64,000 nucleotides of DNA, from positions 117,698-181,697 of the forward strand of contig BDDD01002104.1 of assembly GCA_001972305.1 (NCBI GenBank), in the 5' to 3' direction. Position 1 is the stretch's first letter. Each line of letters begins with the position of its first letter. This stretch comes from Cephalotus follicularis (lineage: Eukaryota > Streptophyta > Magnoliopsida > Oxalidales > Cephalotaceae). A program made the translations under genes and the position numbers. Shown here in pieces: positions 1 through 10,094 of this stretch. Below the pieces are notes generated by a model. It did not search any database, was not told the origin of the DNA, and saw only the letters and a list, made by a program, of their open reading frames with translations.

Positions 1-2088
1 GGAGGCCGGGGAAGAAGGCGGACGACGACACCACCGCTGCCAGGTATCCCTCTCTTCCTCCTTTCTCTTTCTTCTCTCTTATTTTTCTTCTCTTTCGCGC
101 CAAACGGCCACTGCCGTTGCTCCTCCGCCACTTTTGGCATCACGGATGGGTGCGGTCATGGTCTAGAAGACCACCTCTTCCCATTTCGACGGCTGTTGTG
201 GCGTGATTCGGCCAGAAACGGCCGGATTTCAGCGATTGAGTCAACTGAGCGAGTTGACTCACTGCCGCCTCTGTCGCCGATTCCCGGCGAGTCTCGGCCA
301 CCAATGAGTAGACCAGAGCTTGTGGATGCCAGGGATGGTGAGACCGGAGCAATGGCGTCTCGGCCGGAGCTCGGGTGCGGCGGCAGCCGCCGATTCTCGG
401 TGAGTTACGGGCGGAGATGTGTAGGCCTGGTTGTTTTATGACTTATTTGTGAAGTGGCTATATTTGTTGGATGACTGACGAGTTGACTCAGTGAGTCAAC
501 TCACTGCCGGCGGTGGCTGCTCGTTTCCGGGCAAGCCGCCGTGACTTTCTATCAATAATGTGAGTTGATCAATTGTTTTAGGGGTTGTTTTAGGTGTCGT
601 CGAAACTTTGGCAGGTTGATCGGAAATTGGCCAAAGCTTCGGTGACTCACAGTGTTAAATGCGTATATGTAGAAAGTAACGGATATGTGTTGTTTATGCA
701 GAGTGACGGATAATAGAGTTACGAAACGATGACGAGAACCAGATGGTCGATTCAAAGCTTCAAGGGGTTAGTTCGTGGAAGTATCGGCTATGATATTGTG
801 AGTAGAACATCTCCTTCCCTCATTTTATTTGATTTCGAAATTCGTTAATGATTGCTATGTGTCATTATTGCGATTCCTAAGTATTATTTGATTTGTTGAT
901 AATTTGATTTGGAATTGATTCCCATACTTGTTAATGGCACTCGTTGGTTGATTTTATCATACGATGTGGCTTGTTATATGATTCCATAATGGTTTCTTGG
1001 AATCCTTTATTTACATTCTTGATTGAACTCCGATAGAACTTGTTAATTGTCCGTTGTGTAATTGAGTCTATAATCGCTTGCTTTGAACCCTTTATTGAAA
1101 TTGATTCCTTAATCGCTTGCGTTGAGACCTCTATTGATATTCCGATTGAATGTTCATATTAATATGACACGTTTGTCATTTGGGAATCCTTTGAGTAATC
1201 TCGTTTGAACTTCTACTTGATATGAGACCTTGAGATCATATATTCATCTCACCTCGTGACATCGTATCCGCATTGGCTCCTGCTGACATATATTATTTCT
1301 GTTGTTGTTATATCTGTTGGACTTCAACGAATATCTATTTTGTTCTATTGCTATTGCTATATTCATTCTAGCTTTGTATTGTCATATTGGAGTTGTGTTG
1401 TTAGCTATGTGCTCTTTTGTGGTTCTATCATGAGATGGCTATTGAGGGCCGGATTTGTTTATTTGGATTGGTTCCCTTATTGTATACTTGAGCACTGTTG
1501 GTTGATTTCCATGACTTGTTGATAGCTTCTATTGTTTGATTCGATCATGTAATATGACTCGATATCTTTCGTTTATTCGTTATCCTTTATTGGGTATTCT
1601 CTATTGAAACCCTATGTTGATATGAGACATTTCTTAATTCATTCGCCTTTACTTCTATATCCGCTTGGCTTCCGAGGATAGATATTTGCTTCCTTGTTAT
1701 TTCTATGCTCATCCTATTTCTGTATTGTTATATTTGAGCTCCGTTGTTGATATCGTTGAGCTATTCATTATTTGAGAGTCATGTTGTCTGCATATGTGCC
1801 CTGTTCTTGTGATATGTGATCTTGGTTGGGATTTGTATCCCGGTTGTCTTATGTTAACGTATTCATGATTGTGATGTGATTCCGAGCGGTTATATGCTTG
1901 ATGCTCTGGGTGACTTGGTCACCTGCTCACACTTGTGACTTGTTATATGGTTATACTATTTATATTCTGATGCTGGGTACCGGGATTTTGGATATGTATT
2001 ACCGGTCCAAGGAGAGGTATATGTTCGACGCTCAACTCTACTTAGCAGGCCCATTGGTCTATGATGGGGTGTTATGTGGAAACTGCCC

Positions 2089-2105
2089 CCGGGTTCCATA
2101 CCCGG
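2089..2105 (+). promoter_or_regulatory. Conserved LTR hairpin (6-bp stem CCGGGT/ACCCGG, 5-nt loop)
   Basis: CCGGGT-TCCAT-ACCCGG is a perfect short hairpin inside a block shared with LTR E (9427-9439) and LTR G (43281-43297). In G the third stem pair changes from G-C to A-T on both sides, keeping the pairing. It can also be drawn as a tRNA T-arm-like 5-bp stem with a 7-nt loop. Role unknown. Confidence 0.5.
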
Positions 2106-2201
2106 ATCTGCGGTACACTATTGTCTATGATGGTACGCTGAGTGTGAGTGCAGTAGAGCTGCTCCATTACCCTCCTATTGGACTGTGTTTGGTTACTGAT
2201 G

Positions 2202-2220
2202 TATATATATATATATATAT
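2202..2220. repeat. TA microsatellite
   Basis: An uninterrupted run of TA dinucleotides about 19 bp long within LTR H. It has no neighbouring coding context. Confidence 0.9.
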
Positions 2221-2393
2221 TGCGCGCGGTCCCTCGGATGAGGTTGAGTGTGCGTGCGGGTTTTTCGGACGATGGTCGGGTTCGTGCACTGATCATGCCG
2301 ACCCCTCGTTCGAGGCAGAGGTAGGCACTCTACACCGGTGTATGATGGATGATGATCACATCCTGTAGCCTTACCTAGTATTATTGCTGCAGC

Positions 2394-2486
2394 GGTTATG
2401 TTATGACGCCATGTGATTTGGCGGGGTTATGTTATGACGCCATGTGATTTGGCGGGGTTATGTTATGACGCCATGTGATTTGGCGA
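2394..2486. repeat. 31-bp tandem repeat, three copies
   Basis: Three nearly identical 31-bp units start at 2394, 2425 and 2456. Each contains TTATGACGCCATGTGATTTG. The third unit ends in GCGAGG rather than GCGGGG. It is a local minisatellite in LTR H. Confidence 0.9.
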
Positions 2487-3217
2487 GGATATGAGACAGT
2501 GACAGGATTGGTACCAGCATCCCCTTATACTTGTTGTTTATGATTCTTTGGGCACATATTACATTTTTGATGATTGATATTTGATTTATGATCGTGTCTT
2601 TGAGTTTGATATTCTGATACTTGGATTTATTGTGACTCTCATGTATTGGATTTCTGTCTTGACCTAGCTATTGTTCAGTGGACTTCTTTGGTGAGTCACT
2701 GGTTACTTCTTTGTGAGTCTATCGTATTGTAGAGTATTGACTTAATCATTGAGATTGTTTCATGGATTCTTGAGTTATTGCATTTGATGAGTTTGAGCGT
2801 TCTTTTATGGAGCCTTGTTAATATCTATGATCTTATCTGTGGAACTTAATTGTTGGATATTGAGATGGTCTTGATCTCTTTTGTAGAGCTTGTTCTTATT
2901 CTTGACTCATGTTTATATTGTGGAGCCATTTGTTGAATATCGAAATTTCCTTCCTGGATTTCGCTCGTACTTGCTTATCTTGATTCCCTTTTTATGAGTT
3001 AACTTTTGTGGAATCTCGATATCCTTTTGTGGATCATGAAATCTTATGGATCTTGACATCTTCAGTGGATTTTGACTATCCCTTTGGATATTTATTTCTC
3101 TTGTGATTCTTGATGTCATTCTTACCGTAGATTTACTTTGTATTTTACTTGAGCTTATATTATTCTCATATTATTTGATACATAGTTATGGGAGATGTAT
3201 TTGTTGTTTCTACTCAC

Positions 3218-3260
3218 TTAGTCATTTGGACTAACCCCCTCTCTTTTCTTTCCTTTCCAG
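3218..3260 (+). promoter_or_regulatory. Hairpin plus branch-point/3'-splice-site-like module in LTR H
   Basis: TTAGTC (3218-3223) and GACTAA (3229-3234) form a 6-bp stem with a 5-nt loop. The 3' arm overlaps CTAAC, a plant branch-point-like sequence. It is followed by a pyrimidine-rich tract and CAG ending at 3260. The same arrangement occurs in LTRs A, B and G, where A and B carry TTAGCC/GGCTAA instead. Whether splicing occurs cannot be seen here. Confidence 0.45.
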
Positions 3261-3567
3261 ATAAAGGCAAGATGGTAAGTGATTGCTAGTCTGTTGCTGT
3301 TGATGATTGACCACGGAGGCAGGGCATGCTACCAAGATTTTTAACACATGCATAGCATACTACATCAGCAACTAAATTACGCATTTCTCATGTTTTATAT
3401 TAATGTTTTCATATAATGTTTTCCTTTATAGTTTTGCTTTTAAAGGGCCGAGCCCTATAAATTTACTTTTATTGCTTGTTGAAATGGTTGAGGCTGAGCC
3501 CAACCCATGTTTACTGTTTTAAAATATGGTTTGCTGAGGCCTGAGCCCGATTATAAACTGTTGATCC

Positions 3568-3579
3568 CTCCTTCGGGAG
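3568..3579 (+). other. Small hairpin with a C(TTCG)G tetraloop
   Basis: CTCC-TTCG-GGAG forms a 4-bp stem closed by the very stable UUCG-type loop. It lies near the 3' end of LTR H, among three GAGCCC-containing phrases (about 3445-3550). It may be chance, and no function is assigned. Confidence 0.35.
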
Positions 3580-3828
3580 TGTGTTTATAAAATGTGTTTT
3601 TCTTTACAGGGGGCATATTCCTATAAACAGATACTACATTCCCGATTTTCGTAAAAATTTAAGAGTTAGAAAAATTTTCAAAGTTTTGGAAACGTTTAAC
3701 TTTTTGATTTCCAAGTTTAAAGTGAGTTTTATAGAAACCATGTAGTGACTTCCGAAAGGAAGTTGCCATGTGTAACGCCATATCCGTTCTTAGTAGGATA
3801 TCGGTTGTTGTAGGGAACGGGTGTGACA

Positions 3829-6435
3829 GAAGGATCCAAACCTTCTAGAGAACCTCAGCGAAGAGCAAATCCCTTGATGAAAGAAGCCATCCAAAAAGAA
3901 ATTCTGAAGTGGCTAGACAATGGGATCATTTATCCCATTTCGGATAGTCAATGGGTTAGTCCAGTCCACGTTGTTCCAAAGAAATCCGGAGTAACGGTAG
4001 TGCAATCCTCCACCGACGATTTACTTCCTATGAAAATCCAAACCGGATGGAGGGTGTGCATTGACTACCGCAAGTTAAATACAGGAACCTGGAAGGACCA
4101 TTTTCCACTTCCGTTTATCGATCAAATGCTTGATAGGTTGGTTGTTCATGAGTATTATTGTTTTCTCGATGGGTACTCCGGATACAATCAAATTCCCATC
4201 GCACCACAAGATCAAGAGAAAACCACATTCACATGCCCTTTCGGAACATTTGCTTACCGACGCATGCCGTTTGGCCTATGCAATGCTCCCGTTACCTTCC
4301 AAAGGTGCATGATGAGTATTTTCTCTGACATGGTGGAAGATTTTCTTGAAGTATTTATGGATGACTTTTCCGTACATGGTTCCTCATTTTCTCAATGCCT
4401 TCATCACCTAAAATTAGTACTCGAAAGAAGTCGAGAGAAGAATTTAGTGCTTAATTGGGAAAAGTGCAATTTTATGGTGAAGAAGGAGATCGTTCTTGGA
4501 CATGTAGTGTCAAAAGAAGGTATTCAGGTAGATAAAGCGAAAATTGAGGTCATCAAGCATTTGCCTCCACCTCGTAATGTGAAAGATATCCGAGCATTCC
4601 TCGGACATGCTGGTTTTTATCGAAGGTTCATAAAAGATTTTAGCAAGGTCGCACGTCCCTTGACTTCGCTCCTTGCGAAGGATCAAGATTTTGTCTTCTC
4701 TGATGAGTGCCCTGTAGCATTTGACCGCTTAAAGAAGGAGCTCACTTTCGCTCCTATCATTCAGGCACCCATTTGGACTGAGCCTTTTGAGATCATGTGC
4801 GACGCTTCCGACAGTGACATTGGAGCCGTTCTTGGACAAAGAATGAATAAACTGCCTCACGTCATTTATTATGCTAGTAGGACCCTTTCTGATGCGCAAT
4901 TGAATTACACGACGACCGAGAAGGAATTTTTAGCTGTGGTCTTTGCTCTTGTGAAATTTCGTTCATATCTTTTAGGATCACATGTCATCGTGTATACTGA
5001 TCATGCTGCGATTCGGCATCTCATGAGTAAAAAGGATGCAAAAGCACGTCTTCTCCGGTGGGTTCTACTTCTTCAAGAGTTTGACGTTGAAATTCGAGAC
5101 AAGAAAGGAACTGAGAATTTGGCAGCCGACCATCTATCCCGACTTCCCAATCCACTCGAGATCCATGGTCTGATTAATGAGAGTTTTTCGGATGAGCACA
5201 TTCTGCGCGTTGAGAGGGAACCATGGTATGCGGACATAGTGAATTATCTTGTTACGGGAAGTCTACCCTCGGATTTGTCCGCTCAAGTTCGGCATAGGTT
5301 TCTGTCGCAAGCGAAACATTATTATTGGGATGATCCTTATCTTTTTAAAGCATATCCGGATTTGATTTTACGACGATGTATTCCTGATCATGAGCATCGC
5401 TTGATTCTATCTTTTTGTCATGATCAAGCATGTGGTGGACATTTCGGCCCGACCAAGACAGCGGCTAAGGTTCTACAATGTGGTTTTTATTGGCCAAAGA
5501 TTTTTAAAGATGCATTTCAGTACTGTAAGGCTTGTGGTTCGTGTCAAGCTTTAGGATGTGTGACGAAACGAAATATGATGCCTTTGACACCGATTTTGAC
5601 GGTCGAGATCTTTGATGTATGGGGTATTGATTTTATGGGTCCGTTTCCCAATTCGTTTGGGAACTTATATATCCTTCTTGCTGTTGACTATGTTTCAAAG
5701 TGGATTGAGGCGATACCTTGTCGAACAAATGACAACTACGTTGTTGTTAAATTTCTCAAGGGACATATTTTCTCTCGTTTTGGCATTCCACGTGCCATTA
5801 TCAGTGATCGTGGTACTCATTTTTCCAATCGTTCTTTTGAAGCATTGATGAAAAGATATGGGATTACTCACAAGCTCGCCACACCATATCATCCCCAAAC
5901 GAGTGGGCAAGTTGAGGTATCTAATCGCCAAATCAAGCAAATTCTCGAAAAAATAGTTAACCCCAATAGAAAGGATTGGTCGACGCGACTTGTGGATGCT
6001 TTATGGGCTTATCGAACCGCTTTAAAGACCGACCTTGGTCAATCTCCTTGCCGTCTTGTGTATGGTAAGGCTTGTCATCTTCCGGTGGAATTAGAACATC
6101 GGGCCTATTGGGCCATTAAGCGTTTTAATTTTGATCGTTCCATTGCGGGTAGTCATCGTGCACTTCAATTATCTGAATTAGAAGAAATTCGAAATGATGC
6201 GTATGACAATGCGAATATTTCCAAAGAAAAACCCAAGGCTTTTCATGATGCGCGGATTTTACGAAAAAGCTTCGAAGTAGGAGACAAGGTTCTTTTTTAT
6301 AATTCACGTTTACATTTGTTTCCTGGTAAATTGAGGTCTCGTTGGGATGGTCCAATTCCATCAATAAAAATCCTTGAATATTTGATTTGTTCTTCAATAT
6401 TTCTGCCTTCGCACACACTTTGTCTGTCTGATTAA
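3829..6435 (+). CDS. Athila-like Ty3/gypsy pol: reverse transcriptase, RNase H, integrase
   Basis: An uninterrupted frame of 870 codons; the first two codons (from a GTG at 3823) lie in the adjoining LTR, so the true 5' end is lost. Visible order: RT with an FMDD active site near residue 179 and the Athila-like [12 protein letters not shown] motif; RNase H with MCDAS near 326 and TDHA near 391; HHCC integrase zinc finger from about 533 to 575; integrase core with Asp near 603 (WGIDFMGPF), Asp near 662 (ISDRG) and Glu near 697, a D-35-E spacing. Gag and protease are missing upstream. After about 6345 the sequence departs from the expected SRWDGP integrase tail and stops at 6435. Despite its age the frame has no internal stop, unlike every other pol here. 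It is probably inactive because no gag, PBS or own LTR is attached. Confidence 0.85.
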   Translation, partial: EGSKPSREPQRRANPLMKEAIQKEILKWLDNGIIYPISDSQWVSPVHVVPKKSGVTVVQSSTDDLLPMKIQTGWRVCIDYRKLNTGTWKDHFPLPFIDQMLDRLVVHEYYCFLDGYSGYNQIPIAPQDQEKTTFTCPFGTFAYRRMPFGLCNAPVTFQRCMMSIFSDMVEDFLEVFMDDFSVHGSSFSQCLHHLKLVLERSREKNLVLNWEKCNFMVKKEIVLGHVVSKEGIQVDKAKIEVIKHLPPPRNVKDIRAFLGHAGFYRRFIKDFSKVARPLTSLLAKDQDFVFSDECPVAFDRLKKELTFAPIIQAPIWTEPFEIMCDASDSDIGAVLGQRMNKLPHVIYYASRTLSDAQLNYTTTEKEFLAVVFALVKFRSYLLGSHVIVYTDHAAIRHLMSKKDAKARLLRWVLLLQEFDVEIRDKKGTENLAADHLSRLPNPLEIHGLINESFSDEHILRVEREPWYADIVNYLVTGSLPSDLSAQVRHRFLSQAKHYYWDDPYLFKAYPDLILRRCIPDHEHRLILSFCHDQACGGHFGPTKTAAKVLQCGFYWPKIFKDAFQYCKACGSCQALGCVTKRNMMPLTPILTVEIFDVWGIDFMGPFPNSFGNLYILLAVDYVSKWIEAIPCRTNDNYVVVKFLKGHIFSRFGIPRAIISDRGTHFSNRSFEALMKRYGITHKLATPYHPQTSGQVEVSNRQIKQILEKIVNPNRKDWSTRLVDALWAYRTALKTDLGQSPCRLVYGKACHLPVELEHRAYWAIKRFNFDRSIAGSHRALQLSELEEIRNDAYDNANISKEKPKAFHDARILRKSFEVGDKVLFYNSRLHLFPGKLRSRWDGPIPSIKILEYLICSSIFLPSHTLCLSD

Positions 6436-7023
6436 AATCCACAAACATCTTGTCGGTGAAGCTGAAAATTGGCGAATAAATGGTGCTTAATTCAACAGAG
6501 TCTGCTCATACGATTTGTCGCAACGAACACACTTTGTATAGACCTAGCATGTCTACTCATACGTCTTGCCGCCGTTATTGTTTCCGTACTTCGTATAGAC
6601 CTAGCATGTCTACTCATACATCTTGTCATCACCGCCGCACTCCGTATAGACCTAGCTCTCGTTGTTTATCAAGGTATGATCGTTTAACTTCATGGAATTG
6701 TTCAATACAATCTACGGTGAGTTTGTATACCCTAAACCCGTTTCTTTATTATATATTTTCTTCACTTTTATTTATTGCATGTTTTATTTCTTAGTATTTT
6801 AAATTCAACGTTTTCAATTATCGTAGTTTTTATTTCCAGTTTTGTTTATTTATTTTACTTTGCATAATTAGGAGTAGTTTGTTATATTATCTCAAACATT
6901 GGTATACTTCGCCTAGGTTGGATAGATTACAACTAGTTTACGTTTCCCTGCGTTCAACCTGTTACTGCATGTTCCGTGCACTTGCGGCTATAAATATTAA
7001 AACATTCTTTTTAGCGGTGAACA
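6436..7023 (+). other. Non-coding tail downstream of Athila pol
   Basis: AT-rich sequence with no recognisable domain beyond the repeat at 6501-6660. It probably derives from the 3' internal region of the Athila element. It ends abruptly where the copia gag copy starts at about 7024. Confidence 0.4.
6501..6660 (+). repeat. Three imperfect tandem units of 51 and 57 bp
   Basis: Units starting TCTRCTCATA at 6501, 6552 and 6609 repeat with periods of 51 and 57 bp, both multiples of three. GTATAGACCTAG recurs at 6536, 6593 and 6644. In one plus frame (6480-6794) the units read as repeated YRPSMSTHTSC-like peptides. This suggests the repeat grew within a coding sequence, possibly the tail of Athila pol or a downstream ORF. 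Confidence 0.6.
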
Positions 7024-7959
7024 CATATTCACCTCTACATAAGACAAAGAGGGCATACCTTTGCCAATTGATCAAAGGAATGTCACACAGTTCCTTTTCC
7101 AATGTCCTGGCTTCCCGTAGTGGAAGCACGGTCCTCTAGCAAGAGCTTCTGAGGCAGACGCCTCAGCAGGTGCAACCCTTGCGAGAGTGTCCGCCGCAGC
7201 AATAGCTTGCTGGTTTGTCTAATTACGTTGTCTGACTTTTGCTGGTTTGAAAGATATCGGTTGTGGTGGTATCATCCCATTTTTAGTCTTTCCCTTCTCA
7301 AGGTTGGACTTGCCCTTCCTCTTGGGCCTACGGGACTACCCAACCATCATGACTGGTGCCTTGCCCTTATTCATGTTTACTTCGGCTTCCCTCAGCATGT
7401 TTAAAAGATCAGGCGGAGTAGCTGATATCCTATTCATGTTAAAATTGGTGATGAAACCAGATAAGGAAGGTGGAAGTGAATGAAGGATCAGATATGTGCG
7501 TAATTCAGCATCCTGAATGATGCAAATAGAAGCAAGACGTTCAATCGCATCAATCATCTTAAGCACATGATCATTAATAGAAGATCCTTAAGCCATTTTA
7601 GTGCCATACAGCTCAGCAGTGAGCTGGAATCGAGCATTCCTACTAGTCTCTCCGTATAACTGGCGGAGATGTAGGAGAATTTCCCTGGAGTCTCGCATCG
7701 ATTCATGCTAGACTTGTAGGGCATTGCTCATCGATGCCATCAGGTAGCTTCTGACTTTCTTTTCATTAGACTCCAATTTATTATAAATGGCATGATCTTC
7801 GGTTGAGCCATCTTCAGCAGGCAGTGCTGCCATAGGGGCCTCTAGGACATAATCTATGTCATCAGAATTCAAAACTATTTTGACATTCCGTAGCCAGTCC
7901 ATATAATTTGGACCTATCAACTGATTCTTCTCAAGAATTACAGTGATGGGGTTTGTCAT
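7024..7959 (-). pseudogene. Ty1/copia gag remnant, copy 1 (broken)
   Basis: Read on the minus strand from 7959, it begins MTNPITVILEKNQLIGPNY, a copia-type gag start (UBN2-like fold by family resemblance). It continues through fragments at 7708-7959 and 7336-7566 to a zinc knuckle near 7090-7140. The knuckle reads CFHYGKPGH...C: the second cysteine is replaced by tyrosine. The homologous copy at 49345-50295 keeps CFHCGKPGH. Stops near 7710 and 7590 break the frame. No protease or integrase follows, because the copy ends at about 7024 against the Athila tail. It is part of a 2-kb duplicated segment. Confidence 0.75.
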
Positions 7960-8441
7960 TGTGATTTTCTACAGATATAAAATAAAGACAATATATAGAT
8001 AAATTCGATTTAAATGTTTATAACCATAAAGATTTGGTCTTTTATCTTTTAGGTGTTTTCCCTCTCAGGCTCCCAATGTTTTACGCGAATCCCATAACCC
8101 TCAAACATTATGGGAGATGAGAAATAACAATCCAAGTCTCATTGATCTTATTTCTGAGTGGGGATCTGTGTCCTACAACATATTCAATATAACCTTGACG
8201 GGGGCCAAAACGTCATATTAAATCTTGTAGTTAGGAAAACTCTTGCCAACCATACAATAGTATGATTCCTGATCATCGCTTTTGCCTCTAGTTTACATAT
8301 GACCTTGATGGGGGCCAAAACGCCATATGTATGCTAGTCAAGATTAACCTACCATCCAACACACATTGAATCAATGAATGTGAATCTTGACAGGGGGCCA
8401 AAACATTCACATGCAAAATTTATTTGTATGTACATCTCATG
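7960..8441 (-). mobile_element. Copia leader/LTR fragment with three loop-sharing hairpins, copy 1
   Basis: This lies upstream (minus strand) of the copia gag and is cut by the TGTAATGACC start of LTR F at 8442. It carries three modules with a common loop, CTTGAYGGGGGCCAAAAC-like, between arms that differ from module to module but pair within each: 8186-8193/8212-8219, 8295-8303/8322-8330 and 8378-8385/8405-8412. I see no clear primer binding site. A GGGAGCCTGAGAGG stretch near 8060-8080 (minus) is where one might lie. Leader and LTR therefore cannot be separated. Confidence 0.55.
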
Positions 8442-9028
8442 TGTAATGACCAGAAATTTTGAATGATAATGTTGAGAAGTATGTTCTCTTACTTACATTA
8501 TGTGATATGTTGAAAGCGTTGTTTACAGGGTGTAAAGTGTCGACGGTGTAGTTTAAGCGTCAACGTTTAGCCTTAACCGTCAAAATTGATGCTTCACATG
8601 TCGACATGCCAGGACAAAGTCATCTAAGCGCTGACGGTTTATTAAAGCGGTGACGTTTTGAAAGTAACCATCGAAGCTTGGACCTCTTCTAACGCCGGTT
8701 AAAAACAGGGGGTTTTCAACTTGGAAAAACTCCTCTAACCGACGACACTTAGACGAAAGCGGCAACGCTTGGAGGTAACTGACTATGCTCTAAATGTGAG
8801 CTTCAACACTTTGAAGTCAAGTGTTTCAGTTGACCTGGACGAAACCTGAAAAGGTCAACGCTTGAAACTAAAGAGTCAGTGCTTTGACCGATGAGGAAAT
8901 TGAAGAACTCAGAACAAGCCTTAACGGTGACACTTGAAAGCGCAGCACTGACGCTTTAGACTGCAGACCAGTTGCCAAATCTGACTTTTTGTCTTTTAGT
9001 GTGTAAAGGAATATAAATATTGGACACA
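8442..9028 (+). mobile_element. LTR 'F' fragment (5' end), copy 1
   Basis: It starts TGTAATGACCAG and matches 50778-51364 throughout, ending at a break after TGGACACA. In the second copy the LTR continues to a full 2.1 kb. Here it is fused to an LTR E fragment at 9029/9030. The fragment is dominated by an array of GACGCTT/AAGCG-type motifs (8530-8960). Confidence 0.8.
8530..8960. repeat. Degenerate AAGCG(TC)GACGCTT-type motif array in LTR F, copy 1
   Basis: Many short related words recur (GTGTCGACGG, AAGCGTCAACG, AAGCGCTGACGG, GCGGTGACG, CACTGACGCTT) at irregular spacing of about 15-40 bp. They fit a near-palindromic consensus close to AAGCGTCGACGCTT. The array lies about 90-520 bp into the LTR. 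Confidence 0.65.
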
Positions 9029-9426
9029 ACATCTTGGGGTTGGTCGACGGTAGCTTGAGGCGATTTGTGAGTGGGACATTCTCCTCTTTCTTTTACTTGA
9101 TATTTTGTGTGCCTGTTGTTATCCTCTGGTTGAACGTTTTCTGTGGGATTTGGATTCCTGTTACCCTTGTTTATGTTGTTATCCTGTTCTTGGCAGAGCT
9201 TGAGAGCTCGGATGGTTCTTGGGTTGAATGTATGTTGTTCCTCTGCGGTTGTTGTCTGTGTCAGACGATCTCCTTCTTTTATTCTTGGTTCCTCTGTTAT
9301 GTGGGATGCACTGGGATGTGCGGGCGTGATGCATGGGTTCAGTCGGTGGTAAAGGGTACGTCAGAGGATCAACTCTCATTAGTATTCTCATTGTATATGA
9401 TGGGATGCTATGTGGGAACTGCCCCC

Positions 9427-9439
9427 GGGTTCCAGACCC
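9427..9439 (+). promoter_or_regulatory. LTR E copy of the conserved hairpin (GGGT/ACCC, loop TCCAG)
   Basis: This is the LTR E counterpart of 2089-2105, within a block that ends in a TTGTCTATGATGGT-type phrase also seen in LTR H. The outer stem pairs are partly lost. Confidence 0.4.
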
Positions 9440-9523
9440 AGATTTGCGGTGTACTATTGTCTATGATGGTACACTGAGTGTGAGTGCAGGGGAGTCCTCT
9501 GTTCCTTCCCATTTGGCCGGGGT

Positions 9524-9750
9524 TAGCGGGCAAGGCCTAGATAGATACTAGCGGGCAAGGCCCGGATAGATACCAGAGGACGAGGTCCCTATAGATTCTA
9601 GCAGGCGAGGCATAGATAGGTGGTGTGTGTGTGTTTGGCCTGGTATGGCAGCAGACCACGGATACTGTGGTGGATAGCGAGCTGTGGCTCGGATAGATAC
9701 TAGGGGACGAGGTCCGCGTAGATGTTAGCAGGCTATGGCCTGGATAGATG
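9524..9750 (+). repeat. Two blocks of a 25-bp tandem repeat in LTR E
   Basis: Units begin TAGCGGGCAAGGCC and end GATAGATAC. Four units lie at exact 25-bp spacing (9524, 9549, 9574, 9599). After a spacer containing CCTGGTATGGC come three more units (9675, 9701, 9726). A second, similar spacer follows, giving a two-level repeat. The minus-strand copy of LTR E carries the same array at about 56165-56420. Confidence 0.85.
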
Positions 9751-10094
9751 TGTATGTTTTTCCTGGTATGGCGGCTAACCACGAGATATTATGGTGTTGT
9801 TCCTCTTCTCTTGTTTATCTTGGGCACAGTTGTTTTGTGAACATGATATATGTTATTTTGAAATTATAATATGATATATTCTTGAGATGATTTATTGTGT
9901 TTAATGATGAGATTTTGTGTTTTTACTTGAAACGTTATGTTACGATCTTCTGCTTGTTTACCGTGAAGGTTACTCGAGGTCGGGCAGGTTGGGGGATCTC
10001 CCCATGGCGGTGGTTAACCTGTGGGGCTCGTGTCCTGACCTCAGGGTTGTTAAGGCTGGGTTGGTTTATGTTGTGGTCTGGCATTTGTCGTCGG

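Larger units (their letters stand above)
1..3828 (+). mobile_element. LTR 'H', right-hand part of a very long gypsy-type LTR (5' end outside window)
   Basis: No coding frame is convincing in this stretch. It ends in GTGTGACA directly before Athila pol, like the other gypsy LTR ends here (GTGTGACA at 21944, 24145 and 30540). It shares two small hairpin modules with LTRs E, G, A and B (2089-2105 and 3218-3260). At more than 3.8 kb it is longer than the other LTRs here. No primer binding site follows, so the junction at 3828/3829 is a truncation or nested insertion rather than an intact 5' end. The family link to E and G rests on a shared block around 2075-2160 and is an inference. Confidence 0.6.

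Noticed and set aside
2089-2105. A true tRNA gene
   Set aside because: Only a T-arm-like hairpin is present; no acceptor stem, anticodon arm or convincing A box can be placed.
1898-2368. 156-codon frame as a gene
   Set aside because: It spans the shared LTR block and a TA microsatellite; its content follows the LTR repeat structure.
6720-6745. Interstitial telomere repeat (CCCTAAACCC)
   Set aside because: Only one unit-length match, with no tandem array.
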